DNA of 64,000 nt from TH5896 sp049578985 (GCA_049578985.1 JBAUMZ010000114.1:62001-126000); one strand, 5' to 3'. Counted from the stretch's first letter, positions 35,947 to 44,611 are shown. Program-made: numbers and translations. The notes: a model not told the origin generated them from the sequence alone.

Positions 35947-36621
35947 TCAGGGGTTCGTGGGTTCGAATCCCACCCCCCGCATCAAATTGGTGCGGCCTCT
36001 GAACTCAGAAGCAGACTTGATCAGGTGTAGATGAAATCTATTGTCAGAGCCAAGTTCAGGATGGAAAGCTGTGGCAATTATATTGTCTTGCTTTACCGCT
36101 ACAACCTTGTCCTCTAACCTTGCGATAACTTGAACTCCTTCCGCTGCTTTCGACACTATGGGAGCTCGTATAAATATGCCTTTGAAAGGCCTCCTTCCCA
36201 TCATAGGAATTTCCATATCAGCCTCAAAGGAATCCCTTTGCCTTCCGAAAGCGTTTCTTTCTACTACTATGTTTAACAACGATAGTAACTTTTGTTTTGT
36301 TTGTCCAATTACCCTGTCATGAGTTCTGCTGGATAGGATAATCATACCCGCACAAGTTCCTAATACTGGCATCCCTCTAGATACCACATCGGTGATTTTA
36401 CGAAAAAGTTCCCCATTAACGGTAACGAAGTGGCTGACTACAGTGCTTTCACCCCCAGGCAAAATTAAACCACTAATTCCGGAAATGTCTTTAGAGTGTC
36501 GAACAATTCTCACGTCGCCCTTCTTTCCGAGATAATTAAAAGCGATCTTGGTCTGGGAAACGTTCTCCTCGACATCTCCTTGAATTCCTAGTACTCCTAT
36601 TATAAGCCCATCCTGCCTCAT
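35947..36621 (-). CDS. pdxT: PLP synthase glutaminase subunit PdxT
   Basis: The 224 aa class I glutaminase has GVLGIQGDVEEN at the N-terminus, LPGGEST (about 54-60), the nucleophile elbow GTCAGMI (about 87-93; Cys catalytic) and the His-Glu pair in AFHPELG (about 187-193). It supplies ammonia to PdxS for pyridoxal 5'-phosphate synthesis. The last eleven codons (MRGVGFEPTNP) are antisense to tRNA-Leu, so the true protein end reads into the tRNA gene. Its start overlaps the pdxS stop by 4 bp. Confidence 0.93.
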   Translation of the reverse strand: MRQDGLIIGVLGIQGDVEENVSQTKIAFNYLGKKGDVRIVRHSKDISGISGLILPGGESTVVSHFVTVNGELFRKITDVVSRGMPVLGTCAGMIILSSRTHDRVIGQTKQKLLSLLNIVVERNAFGRQRDSFEADMEIPMMGRRPFKGIFIRAPIVSKAAEGVQVIARLEDKVVAVKQDNIIATAFHPELGSDNRFHLHLIKSASEFRGRTNLMRGVGFEPTNP

Positions 36622-37589
36622 ATGGATGGTCCTCTTTCTTGCATTCTCAAAGATAGGTTTTGAGTATCAAGCCCCAACATAGATTTCTTTTCGTCAACCA
36701 TTTTTTGTGATTCAAGTACAGTGGCAGGGTCATCAAAGTATGTAGTGGCGAGGACTATCGCCTGAGCTCGTTGTGAAGCATCGTCTGACTTGAAAATTCC
36801 GGAACCTACAAACACGCCATCACAGCCAAGATTCATCAGAAGTGCGGCGTCAGCTGGTGTGGATATTCCACCTGCAGCAAAATTTACTACGGGTAACCTT
36901 CCTAACCTAGCCGTCTCTTCAACTATAGGCAATGCCGATTGTAACTGTCTAGACGTTTTAATGAGTTCCTGCGGATCATCCATTATTGAATTAAGCCTTC
37001 GTATATCATTATTGACCGCCTTAATATGTGATACTGCTTCAGCTACATTGCCAGTCCCAGGTTCACCTTTGGTTCTAATCATAGAACATCCCTCCTCTAT
37101 TCTGCGGAGGGCTTCGCCGAGATTTTTAGCTCCATTCACAAATGGTACCTTGAAATTCCATTTCCAAAGATGGTTATCTTCATCAGCTGGGGTAAGTACT
37201 TCGCTTTCATCAATCATATCAACACCTATCTCCTCCAAAATTTGAGCTTCTCCAAGATGACCTATCCTGCACTTGGCCATGATAGGGATAGTAACGGCGT
37301 CCATTAACTCTTGAACAACCTTCACACTAGCAGTCCTTGCTACACCACCTGCCAACCTGACATCGAACGGGAGTTTATCGAGCACCATTACAGCGACCGC
37401 TCCTGCATCTTCCGCTATTTGAGCTTGCTCAACATTGGTGACGTCCATAATAACCCCATGTTTCTGCATGTGCGCGAATCCTCTCTTAACCAAGGTTGTC
37501 CCAGTAGTAAATGGAGAATGAGAACCAATAAGACGCCTTTGCATAGTTCTCTGCTCAATAATCTCGGATGGGACGAGAGATATCGTCAT
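36618..37589 (-). CDS. pdxS: PLP synthase subunit PdxS
   Basis: The 323 aa TIM-barrel enzyme condenses ribose 5-phosphate, glyceraldehyde 3-phosphate and ammonia into PLP. Family signatures: KRGFAHMQKHGVIMDVTN (about 35-52), the active-site Lys in IPIMAKCRIGH (about 97-107), MIRTKGEPGTGNV (about 166-178) and NFAAGGISTPADAA (about 233-246). It is about 30 residues longer at the N-terminus than bacterial PdxS. pdxS-pdxT form an overlapping operon. Confidence 0.96.
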   Translation of the reverse strand: MTISLVPSEIIEQRTMQRRLIGSHSPFTTGTTLVKRGFAHMQKHGVIMDVTNVEQAQIAEDAGAVAVMVLDKLPFDVRLAGGVARTASVKVVQELMDAVTIPIMAKCRIGHLGEAQILEEIGVDMIDESEVLTPADEDNHLWKWNFKVPFVNGAKNLGEALRRIEEGCSMIRTKGEPGTGNVAEAVSHIKAVNNDIRRLNSIMDDPQELIKTSRQLQSALPIVEETARLGRLPVVNFAAGGISTPADAALLMNLGCDGVFVGSGIFKSDDASQRAQAIVLATTYFDDPATVLESQKMVDEKKSMLGLDTQNLSLRMQERGPSI

Positions 37590-37710
37590 CTACACGAGTG
37601 TACTGCTAACAGTTATTTAGAGATTAGTGTCAAGTACCGAGGGAGAATGAAAACTCTTTGTTCAAGTTGTTATAAAAGTATAATAAGTGACAAACTGGAT
37701 ATTTTAAGAT

Positions 37711-37854
37711 ATGGTTGATGAGACCAAGGTGGATCTTCCTCCATGTGATATATGCGGCAATGCTTTAGAAGCATGCCTGTGTGTTTGTCCATATTGTGGT
37801 GAACGAGATAAATGCGAATGTTGCCTCTATGATGCAGCGACTGGTGGCGGATGA
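37711..37854 (+). CDS. small cysteine-rich protein, 47 aa
   Basis: A 47-codon ATG frame encodes a protein with nine cysteines: CDICGNALEACLCVCPYCGE then KCECC. The CxxC pairs (CDIC, CPYC) and CxCxC/CECC clusters suggest two zinc sites or a metal-storage role. It stands divergent from pdxS (122 bp between starts) and 62 bp before the oxidoreductase genes. The ATG is preceded by AT-rich tataataa about 34 bp upstream. Confidence 0.65.
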   Translation: MVDETKVDLPPCDICGNALEACLCVCPYCGERDKCECCLYDAATGGG

Positions 37855-37916
37855 ATTCTGATAAGAAATGAAATTCTAAACTAATAAAAGCTGGCAAATT
37901 AGAAGCAATAACATCT

Positions 37917-39917
37917 ATGTCCGTTACGAATAAGGTGAATAACTCTCTCAACTGGCTTATAGGCGGTGCGCAAGGTAGCGGAGTGGATTCAGCCGCAAAT
38001 ATCTTTTCACGGGCATGCGCAGAGGGAGGATTACAAGTATATGGAAAGCGTGAGTATTACTCTAACATAAAAGGAGAACATAGCTATTTTACTGTGAGGG
38101 TCTCCGAGAAAGAGATTCGATCACACGTAGACGAAATTAGTATGCTTGTCTCATTTGACGCAGAAACCTTGCTTAGGCATACTGTTTCAGTTGTTAAAGG
38201 CGGAGGAATCGTATATGACTCAGAGCTCATTGACGTCAAAATAGGAGAGGTACCAACATTGGATGATGCCTTTAGGGATAGGCTGGTTGCTCTTCTAGAG
38301 AAGGAAGGAAGGCCTCTAACTGTTCAAGGAATTCTTGAGTATGCATCTGATAGAGGGGTAAGTCTTTTCAATGTCCCTTACTTTCAATTGCTCGAAGAAT
38401 TTTCAGCCAAGAGTGAAGATCATTCACTAAGCAAATTATCACGAATGGTCAATGTTATGTCATTATCTTGCTCAATGGCGTTGCTTGGCTTTCAATTTGA
38501 AACCCTTGGAAGTGCGATCAAATTCATTTTCAGATCCAAACCCAAGATAGCCGATTTGAACGTCATGGCAGCTAACTATGCTTATGAGTATGCCAGAACA
38601 CATCATAATGCAAGTACTCTGGCCTACAATCTAACAGCTAAGAATCCTCTCCCTGACGTGATACTAGTTCAGGGTAACCAATCATCAGCTTTAGGTAAAT
38701 TGACTGCGGGTTGCAGATTTCAGACCTATTACCCAATAACACCTGCCAGCGATGATAGTGAATTTCTTGAAGCCAATGAAATAGTGCCGCAAGTGGAAGG
38801 TACTGACGGTTCCATACTAGTTTTACAGACTGAAGATGAAATTGCCGCCATAACCATGGCAATAGGAGGAGCACTCACCGGTGCACGTTCTGCAACTGCA
38901 ACGTCTGGCCCGGGATTTTCTCTGATGACCGAGGCTCTTGGATGGGCTGGCATGAACGAGGTCCCTGTAGTGGTTTCATTGTACCAGAGGGCTGGACCGG
39001 CTACCGGTTTGCCAACAAGGCATGAGCAGGGTGATCTCCTTTTCGCCACAAAGGCCGGACATGGGGAGTTTCCCAGAATTGTGTATTCTTCAGGAGATAT
39101 TGAAGAGAGCTATTATGATACCATTAAAGTCTTCAATTTTGCAGAGAAATTCCAGATGCCTGTAATTCATCTGCTTGACAAAGCAATTGCAAACAGTATA
39201 ACCACCTGCAAAATGTTTGATCAACAAAGGATTTCTATTGATAGAGGTTTGCTTGTGGATAATATATCTGATTCATCGCCCCATTTGGGTGACGCCAATC
39301 ATTATCGCAGGTTTAGGTTGATCCGAAATAACAATGATAACAAGGATAATGATGCAAGATACTCAATATCTCCTCGGGTTTTACTTGGGACTGAAAATGG
39401 AATATTTTGGAATACTGGCGATGAACATACTGAGGAGGGTCACATTACAGAGGATCCAGAGATAAGAACAGCAATGATGGATAAGCGAATGGACAAGTTA
39501 ATGATCGCGCTCGACCAAATAGGCGACGAGGACAAGGCCACGCTGTATGGAATTGATGGACCGAACGCATTGACCGTTATAAGCTGGGGTTCTACTAAGG
39601 GTGCTATTCTGGATGCAATGGACAGGCTCATAGATGAGGGTAAGAATATCCGGTTTGTACAATTGCGCCTGCTGAATCCATTCCCATTTGAAAGGATGCG
39701 CGACTTGATCGGAGGCCATAAACAGTTAGTTGATATTGAAATGAATTATTCATCTCAGCTCGGGTTGCTAATTAGCGAAAATATTGGTATTAGTATGGAT
39801 CATCTGATTGTCAAGTATAATGGCCGACCGATTTCATCTAGTGAGGTTTATAATGTGCTAATGAGAATTATGTCGGGAGAAGCTCCAAGGAGGATTGTTT
39901 TAGAACATGGCGCTTAA
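37917..39917 (+). CDS. 2-oxoacid:ferredoxin oxidoreductase, fused gamma-alpha subunit
   Basis: The 666 aa protein begins with a gamma domain (GGAQGSGVDSAANIFSRAC, residues 17-35) fused to the alpha subunit, which has YPITPASDDSEFLE (about 272-285), the CoA/TPP-domain segment ATSGPGFSLMTEALGWAGMNEVPVVV and the C-terminal EMNYSSQLG. It oxidises 2-oxoacids (2-oxoglutarate or pyruvate) with CoA and ferredoxin. The 3' end overlaps the beta gene by 11 bp. Which 2-oxoacid it prefers cannot be decided from sequence. Confidence 0.93.
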   Translation: MSVTNKVNNSLNWLIGGAQGSGVDSAANIFSRACAEGGLQVYGKREYYSNIKGEHSYFTVRVSEKEIRSHVDEISMLVSFDAETLLRHTVSVVKGGGIVYDSELIDVKIGEVPTLDDAFRDRLVALLEKEGRPLTVQGILEYASDRGVSLFNVPYFQLLEEFSAKSEDHSLSKLSRMVNVMSLSCSMALLGFQFETLGSAIKFIFRSKPKIADLNVMAANYAYEYARTHHNASTLAYNLTAKNPLPDVILVQGNQSSALGKLTAGCRFQTYYPITPASDDSEFLEANEIVPQVEGTDGSILVLQTEDEIAAITMAIGGALTGARSATATSGPGFSLMTEALGWAGMNEVPVVVSLYQRAGPATGLPTRHEQGDLLFATKAGHGEFPRIVYSSGDIEESYYDTIKVFNFAEKFQMPVIHLLDKAIANSITTCKMFDQQRISIDRGLLVDNISDSSPHLGDANHYRRFRLIRNNNDNKDNDARYSISPRVLLGTENGIFWNTGDEHTEEGHITEDPEIRTAMMDKRMDKLMIALDQIGDEDKATLYGIDGPNALTVISWGSTKGAILDAMDRLIDEGKNIRFVQLRLLNPFPFERMRDLIGGHKQLVDIEMNYSSQLGLLISENIGISMDHLIVKYNGRPISSSEVYNVLMRIMSGEAPRRIVLEHGA

Positions 39918-40875
39918 ACTTAGTGATTATAAAACAGAAGTACATAATGACTGGTGCCCAGGATGCGGGGACTTTGGCATCCTCAATGCTATTCAGATGG
40001 CTCTGGCGGAGATGGGGATCCAGAAACATAGAGCTGTTATCTTCTCAGGCATTGGATGTTCAGGTAAAACGCCGCATTTTATTAACACTTATGGGATACA
40101 CACACTACACGGTAGGGTACTCCCTTTTTCTCAAGGAGCAAAACTTTGTAATCCGGGATTAGAAGTAATAGCTGTCGGAGGTGATGGAGATGGGTTGGGA
40201 ATTGGTGCTGGTCATTTCGTTAGCGCTGGAAGACGAAATGTTGACATGTTATACATCATTTTTAACAACGGAGTATACGGATTAACGAAAGGACAAGCCT
40301 CACCTACATTGAAGTTAGGTTTGAAGACCAAATCACTTCCACTACCAAATTCTAATAATTCCGTCAATCCACTTGCTCTTGCTGCTGTATCCGGCTTCAC
40401 GTTTATAGCTAGAGGATACTCATATGACGTTCGACACCTCAAAGACTTGATAATACAAGGTGTCTCACACAAAGGCTTGGCATACCTGGATGTACTGCAA
40501 CCATGTCCCACTTACAACGATATCAATACTAGAGAGTGGTATCAAGGATCAGACAATCCCGATCCAGAAACGGGAAAGCAGATTCCGAGAACATACAAAC
40601 TCGAAGGAGCAGGTTATGATGGAATTGTTCACTCAGAAAATGAAGCAGATAATAAGATGTCCAATGCAATCTTGAAGTCGTATGAATGGGGCAAAAAAAT
40701 ACCTATAGGTATATTCTACCAAAACGAAATGGTTCCGACCTATGAAGACAGGATCGCCGCAAAGATCCCAGACTATGTTAAAAATCCACCTTCAAAACAA
40801 AGAGTCTTCTTAGCTGGAGGTAGATCTAGCTCTGATATCTCCAACTTGCTAGATGTTTTGAGAGTAGCTATCTAG
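39907..40875 (+). CDS. 2-oxoacid:ferredoxin oxidoreductase, beta subunit
   Basis: The 322 aa subunit binds thiamine pyrophosphate: DWCPGCGDFGILNA (residues 15-28), GIGCSGKTPHF (about 48) and the TPP motif GGDGDGLGIGAGHF (about 94-107), with NNGVYGLTKGQASPT (about 121). Cys residues of CPGCG coordinate the Fe-S cluster. Translation is coupled to the alpha gene through the overlap. Confidence 0.94.
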   Translation: MALKLSDYKTEVHNDWCPGCGDFGILNAIQMALAEMGIQKHRAVIFSGIGCSGKTPHFINTYGIHTLHGRVLPFSQGAKLCNPGLEVIAVGGDGDGLGIGAGHFVSAGRRNVDMLYIIFNNGVYGLTKGQASPTLKLGLKTKSLPLPNSNNSVNPLALAAVSGFTFIARGYSYDVRHLKDLIIQGVSHKGLAYLDVLQPCPTYNDINTREWYQGSDNPDPETGKQIPRTYKLEGAGYDGIVHSENEADNKMSNAILKSYEWGKKIPIGIFYQNEMVPTYEDRIAAKIPDYVKNPPSKQRVFLAGGRSSSDISNLLDVLRVAI

Positions 40876-40975
40876 CAGACAGATAACTACCTCTGATTGT
40901 AATTCAGGAACGGGTCCTATTTTCAACGATTTCTGATCAACGATCAGCGGATCCTAGCGTACAAAGGCAGAATAC

Positions 40976-41014
40976 ACCTAAATCTTAAAACAAAAAAGAA
41001 AAAAAGAAAAGGAT
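40976..41014 (-). terminator. T-rich terminator of amoA
   Basis: On the minus strand the bases just after amoA form several consecutive T-runs (read on plus as aaaacaaaaaagaaaaaaag, about 40987-41006), the usual intrinsic terminator of archaea. Confidence 0.6.
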
Positions 41015-41028
41015 TGGCTGAATTTGGC

Positions 41029-41679
41029 CTAGTCCCACTTACTCCAAGCGGCCATCCATCTGTAAGTCCATGTATTGAGTTTTGCACCCAAAGCTGCTAT
41101 TGGCACAGCTAGCACGGCTCCTGCGCCAGCTCCTAAGGCTACTGGACTATTGTAGAATTTACCGACTTGTGGTTCTATTGGTGTCATGTATGGAGGCAAT
41201 GTTGGCCTAGGATACTTGAATGCCATTTCTAGCGGATCGCGTATCGTCAATAGGTTGATCATATTAAACAATGGCAGTGAAAGTCCAACCAATGTTCCTC
41301 CTATTAGGATCGCCGCGTGTTTGTTCCTTCTTGTTGCCCAGTAAGACAGGTCCAGCAACATTGCTGATGGAATCCACACCGGTACCGCGATGAAGTCGTA
41401 TGGATATCCAAGAGCAAACCAAGCCCCTTTTGCAACCCATGTATAAATCGTCATTATAGTGGCATAGTAGGTCGCTGTCCCTGGCACTCCCGTAAACAAC
41501 ATGTAATAGATGGCACCCACAACAAGCATCGTTGACTGCGATATAGAGAACACGACGAATGAAGTCCAAGCCCAGTCAGTGTAGAATATGTAGTCTCCTG
41601 CATTAATAGTCAGTAGAGTGCTGTTAACAGCCACGACAACTATGAACAGATAATGCGTTGTGCGTCTTAGCCAGACCAT
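41029..41679 (-). CDS. amoA: ammonia monooxygenase subunit A
   Basis: The 216 aa membrane protein matches archaeal AmoA end to end: MVWLRRTTHYLFIVVVAVNS at the start, INAGDYIFYTDWAWTSFV (about 27-44), WVAKGAWFALGYPYDF (about 86-101) and the C-terminal WTYRWMAAWSKWD. AmoA is part of the copper enzyme that oxidises ammonia to hydroxylamine. Upstream in-frame TTG-GTA exists; I chose the ATG giving the usual 216 aa. A GGAG-like site (about 41687-41692) and a TATA box (41705-41712) precede it; the TATA lies inside one copy of a 98-bp tandem duplication. Confidence 0.98.
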   Translation of the reverse strand: MVWLRRTTHYLFIVVVAVNSTLLTINAGDYIFYTDWAWTSFVVFSISQSTMLVVGAIYYMLFTGVPGTATYYATIMTIYTWVAKGAWFALGYPYDFIAVPVWIPSAMLLDLSYWATRRNKHAAILIGGTLVGLSLPLFNMINLLTIRDPLEMAFKYPRPTLPPYMTPIEPQVGKFYNSPVALGAGAGAVLAVPIAALGAKLNTWTYRWMAAWSKWD

Positions 41680-41704
41680 TACCAACTTTCTCCTAGAGGT
41701 TATA

Positions 41705-41900
41705 TATAAAATTTATCTACATCCGCAAAAGCCTGCTGAGAAGAAAGCAATACGACAATACGTAACTATACGCTAAAAAATAAGAGATCAGTACGGGCGT
41801 AGTATAAAATTTATCTACATTCGCAAAAGCCCGCTGAGAAGAAAGCAATACGACAATACGTATACACTAAAAAATAAGAAAGAAATCAGTACGGGCGTAG
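41705..41900. repeat. 98-bp tandem duplication between amoA and amoX carrying the amoA promoter
   Basis: Copy 1 (41705-41802) and copy 2 (41803-41900) are about 90% identical and equal in length; they differ by two substitutions and a compensating 4-nt deletion and insertion. Copy 2 includes the last codons and stop of amoX; copy 1 carries the same last five codons and stop as a non-functional relic. Each copy ends, on the minus strand, in the TATA-like gataaattttata. The amoA start is about 26-30 bp beyond the copy 1 TATA, so amoA has two tandem promoter candidates 98 bp apart. Confidence 0.93.
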
Positions 41901-42182
41901 AGGCTTTTCTGTCGCGATCTTCCACATCCACATGAAGCCTAGCGCTTCAATAACAGTAAGCACAGATAGGGCATATATTCCACTTGGCAGAGGATATGCC
42001 CAAGGGTAAACGGTTACGCCTACATAAACACCGCCAGCTGTTGCAGCCCAGCATAATGCAAACCCTAATGCAAAGATACCCTTCATGTTTTCAACTCTGC
42101 GTCCGATCATTTTTTCTATATCGTCTCTACTACCGCCTTCTGTTCGTCTTCCACCAGGTCCGAATCCCTTTGGTAAAGTCAT
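41886..42182 (-). CDS. amoX: ammonia monooxygenase accessory subunit AmoX
   Basis: The 98 aa protein has a Gly/Arg-rich N-terminus (MTLPKGFGPGGRRTEGG), two hydrophobic helices (about 33-55 and 60-85) and the C-terminus TEKPLRPY. It lies upstream of amoA on the same strand, as does the conserved small ORF (amoX, orf38) of archaeal amo clusters. A TTG three codons upstream (42191) is an alternative start; a TATA-like aaatttaaaa lies about 25 bp before it. Confidence 0.88.
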   Translation of the reverse strand: MTLPKGFGPGGRRTEGGSRDDIEKMIGRRVENMKGIFALGFALCWAATAGGVYVGVTVYPWAYPLPSGIYALSVLTVIEALGFMWMWKIATEKPLRPY

Positions 42183-42191
42183 CTTATACAA

Positions 42192-42435
42192 TACCTGATC
42201 AGTACTTACCTTTTTAAATTTTGCTGTGCAATTTGAAATTAGATTGAAATATGCATCCCGTATCCACGATCATCTTTATTCAGGGTTACGGTGGAAGGAA
42301 ATTCTCTGGGGGGTTATGAGTTCATTTCGAAAACTTTAATTTCCAAAAATCAAGTAGCACTTAATGAAGCAATAATAGCTCGGTAACAGCAAAATATATA
42401 TCTTTGTTTCTTCTGGTATCGCTTAGAAACGACAA
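42192..42435. promoter_or_regulatory. divergent amoX / amoB promoter region
   Basis: This 244 bp region separates the divergent genes. A minus-strand TATA-like element lies near 42211-42222 for amoX; a plus-strand one, aaaatatatatc (42391-42402), lies about 35 bp before the amoB ATG. Confidence 0.6.
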
Positions 42436-42990
42436 ATGATTAACAAGGCTATAGTCTTGACAGGATTGGCTGCGGTATTAGTAATGTCTAGTGCATTCGC
42501 ATTTATGCCTTCTGTAGAGGGACATGGTGTTCAAGCCCAACTCCAGAGTAGGTTTGTGAGAATTCAAGATGAATCTTTTTCAGGTCAGACGCTTCAGACT
42601 GGTGATGAGCTAACAGTAACTGGCACACTGCAGAGTTTGGTGAACAGGCCACTTAGAGCGTGGTTGTCGCTTTTCAGCGAATCAACAAATGCAGGTAATA
42701 GATGGGAGTTCATAGCTCGTGATCCACCAGGTAACGTCTTTGACATTGAACCAGAATCTACAATTCCATATTCACTAACCGTCAGAGCGCTAGAACCAGG
42801 TATCTATCATGTCCATACACAGCTCAATATTCAGACCATTGGCCCAGGACTTGGACCAGGACAAACCGTTCAAGTGACGGGTGAACCGATTTTCAAGCAA
42901 GTTCCGTGGTCGAATGTGATGTATCAAGTAATATTGATAGGATCGGGCTTAGGCGTAACATTCGCGACTAGACCGTGGCAAGTGATCTAG
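42436..42990 (+). CDS. amoB: ammonia monooxygenase subunit B
   Basis: The 184 aa protein has a signal peptide (MINKAIVLTGLAAVLVMSSA...) ending before HGVQAQLQSRF, so the mature N-terminus begins with or near His, a copper ligand in the PmoB/AmoB family. The second ligand pair is HVHTQ (about 127-131). A single C-terminal TM (VMYQVILIGSGLGVTFATR) anchors it. It has one cupredoxin domain and one TM, as in archaeal AmoB. It is divergent from amoX, an arrangement known for group I.1b. Confidence 0.97.
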   Translation: MINKAIVLTGLAAVLVMSSAFAFMPSVEGHGVQAQLQSRFVRIQDESFSGQTLQTGDELTVTGTLQSLVNRPLRAWLSLFSESTNAGNRWEFIARDPPGNVFDIEPESTIPYSLTVRALEPGIYHVHTQLNIQTIGPGLGPGQTVQVTGEPIFKQVPWSNVMYQVILIGSGLGVTFATRPWQVI

Positions 42991-43077
42991 TAATCACACA
43001 CACGAACTAACTTCCCTCATTTTTGTATTTAATGAACTATAGGATTTAGAGAATAATCTATCGCGCTTTTGAAGCTT

Positions 43078-44352
43078 TTATCGAGCTGAAATCTCATCAG
43101 TTCCTACGAATTTCTTCAAGGGTTCAGGTACTTCTATCGTTCCGTTAGAGCGTTGAAAGTTTTCAATAATTGCAACTAACGTCCGTCCAGTCGCGACCAG
43201 AGTGCTGTTTAGGGTATGAACTAAACGAGTTTCCTCATCAGGACGATCTCTGAATCTTATTTTCAATCTCCTAGACTGATAGTCTAAGCAGTTCGAGCTC
43301 GAGACTATCTCTCTATAACAGTCTTGGCCTGGCATCCAGGCTTCTAAATCATAAGTTTTGGAAGAAGTCTTACCCATGTCACCCGTGCACAGAAGGACGG
43401 TCCGAATGGGGATTCCCAATTTTTCATAAAATTTCTCGGCCAACCCCACCATTTTCTGATGTTCTTTTTCCGAATCCTCCGGACGCGAGAATATGAATTG
43501 CTCAACCTTGTCAAAGTGATGTACTCGGAAGATGCCTTTCGTGTCCTTTCCGTGTGCGCCAGCTTCTTTTCTAAAACAAGGACTAATACCGGCATATCTT
43601 AATGGAAGGGAAGCTCCTTCTAGAATTTCATCCATATGCATTGCCGCCAATGCATGCTCAGAGGTACCAATCATGTGTAAATCTTCTCCATGGATTTTGT
43701 AAATGACATGTTCAAAATCTTCCAATATAACAGCGCCTTCCATTGGTTCTCTTCTAATCATGTAAGGAGGTTGTACTGGTACGTATCCTTGATCTTGTAA
43801 ATAATCCAGAGCAAATTGGAGCAATCCAATATTCAGCTTTACCATCACATTCTTCAAGAAGTAAAAGCGAGAGCCAGAAATTTTCGCAGCCCGCTCTAAA
43901 TCAAACAGATCCAACTTTGTTCCAAGATCAAGGTGATCAAGAGGAGCAAAATCGAACTTGCTGGGTGTTCCTATCGATCTAATTACTACATTTTCTTGCT
44001 GATTCGCGCCAACAGGCACAGAGCTATTGACCATATTAGGTAGACTCATTATCAAATGCTTGAAATTTGAATCTGTTTCTTCAAGATCTTTACCCAGTTT
44101 GAGAATTCTATCACCAAGGGAATTCATCTCCTTGAGCTCTTCTGAGCAGTCCACTTGAGATTTCATCTTTCTCGCAATAGTTTGAGAAATCACATTCTTT
44201 CGGTGTCTCGACAGATCGCTCTCGGAAATTAAAGTGCGTCTCTTTTTATCTAGCAACAATAACTCATCTAACGGAAAAGATAGATTTCTTTGAGAAAGCA
44301 TTAGCCGTATCCGTTCTGGTTCGTCTTTTAGTAGCCGTGGATCAATCATCAT
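43078..44352 (-). CDS. serS: seryl-tRNA synthetase
   Basis: The 424 aa class II synthetase has an N-terminal coiled-coil arm (about residues 25-110) and the catalytic motifs: PPYMIRREPMEG-type motif 1, motif 2 FRKEAGAHGKDTKGIFRVHHF (about 255-275) and motif 3 NSTLVATGRTLVAIIENFQ (about 387-405). It is the common (not methanogenic) SerRS. It overlaps the upstream pcc1-like gene by 11 bp. Confidence 0.96.
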   Translation of the reverse strand: MMIDPRLLKDEPERIRLMLSQRNLSFPLDELLLLDKKRRTLISESDLSRHRKNVISQTIARKMKSQVDCSEELKEMNSLGDRILKLGKDLEETDSNFKHLIMSLPNMVNSSVPVGANQQENVVIRSIGTPSKFDFAPLDHLDLGTKLDLFDLERAAKISGSRFYFLKNVMVKLNIGLLQFALDYLQDQGYVPVQPPYMIRREPMEGAVILEDFEHVIYKIHGEDLHMIGTSEHALAAMHMDEILEGASLPLRYAGISPCFRKEAGAHGKDTKGIFRVHHFDKVEQFIFSRPEDSEKEHQKMVGLAEKFYEKLGIPIRTVLLCTGDMGKTSSKTYDLEAWMPGQDCYREIVSSSNCLDYQSRRLKIRFRDRPDEETRLVHTLNSTLVATGRTLVAIIENFQRSNGTIEVPEPLKKFVGTDEISAR

Positions 44353-44611
44353 TCAGCACCATTTTCCCAATTGAAATATGGCTCAGGACTTCGTCTACTG
44401 TATTGGAAATCGTCTCAATAGAACCACAGCTATTGAACTCTATTGAAAGTATGTTCTCTGAAAGAGAATGCATTTCCATTTCTAAGCCTTGGGGAAAATT
44501 GATGTTGTCCGCAATGATTGATTTCATTATTGCATCTCTTTTGCCTTCAGCTTCTAGATCTAGTTCTATATATATGGTGATTTTATCAACGAGAGGCTCT
44601 TGCATTTTCAT
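44342..44611 (-). CDS. pcc1: Pcc1-like KEOPS subunit
   Basis: A small alpha/beta protein (about 90 aa) with KITIYIELDLEAEGKRDAIM then NILSIEFNSCGSIETISNTV, the CTAG/Pcc1 pattern. Pcc1 is the dimerising subunit of KEOPS, which makes tRNA t6A. The start is the ATG at 44611 or 44605. It overlaps both neighbours (GAN-like gene upstream, serS downstream), as in other Thaumarchaeota with this order. The assignment rests on pattern and context. Confidence 0.65.
   Translation of the reverse strand: MKMQEPLVDKITIYIELDLEAEGKRDAIMKSIIADNINFPQGLEMEMHSLSENILSIEFNSCGSIETISNTVDEVLSHISIGKMVLNDD

Larger units (their letters stand above)
35862..35981 (+). tRNA. tRNA-Leu (anticodon TAA) with two introns
   Basis: Exons 35862-35887, 35907-35920 and 35937-35981 give an 85-nt class II tRNA: acceptor GCGGGGG/CCCCCGC, D-stem GTA/TAC closing the loop GAGCCTGGCCAAA, anticodon stem CGGGA/TCCCG with loop CTTAAGA (anticodon TAA), a 14-nt variable arm, T-arm GTGGG-TTCGAAT-CCCAC and discriminator A73. 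Intron 1 (19 nt) interrupts the 3' strand of the D-stem between 23 and 24; intron 2 (16 nt) is at the canonical 37/38. Both junctions give a 4-bp central helix flanked by 3-nt bulges. The 3' end overlaps pdxT on the other strand. Confidence 0.9.
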
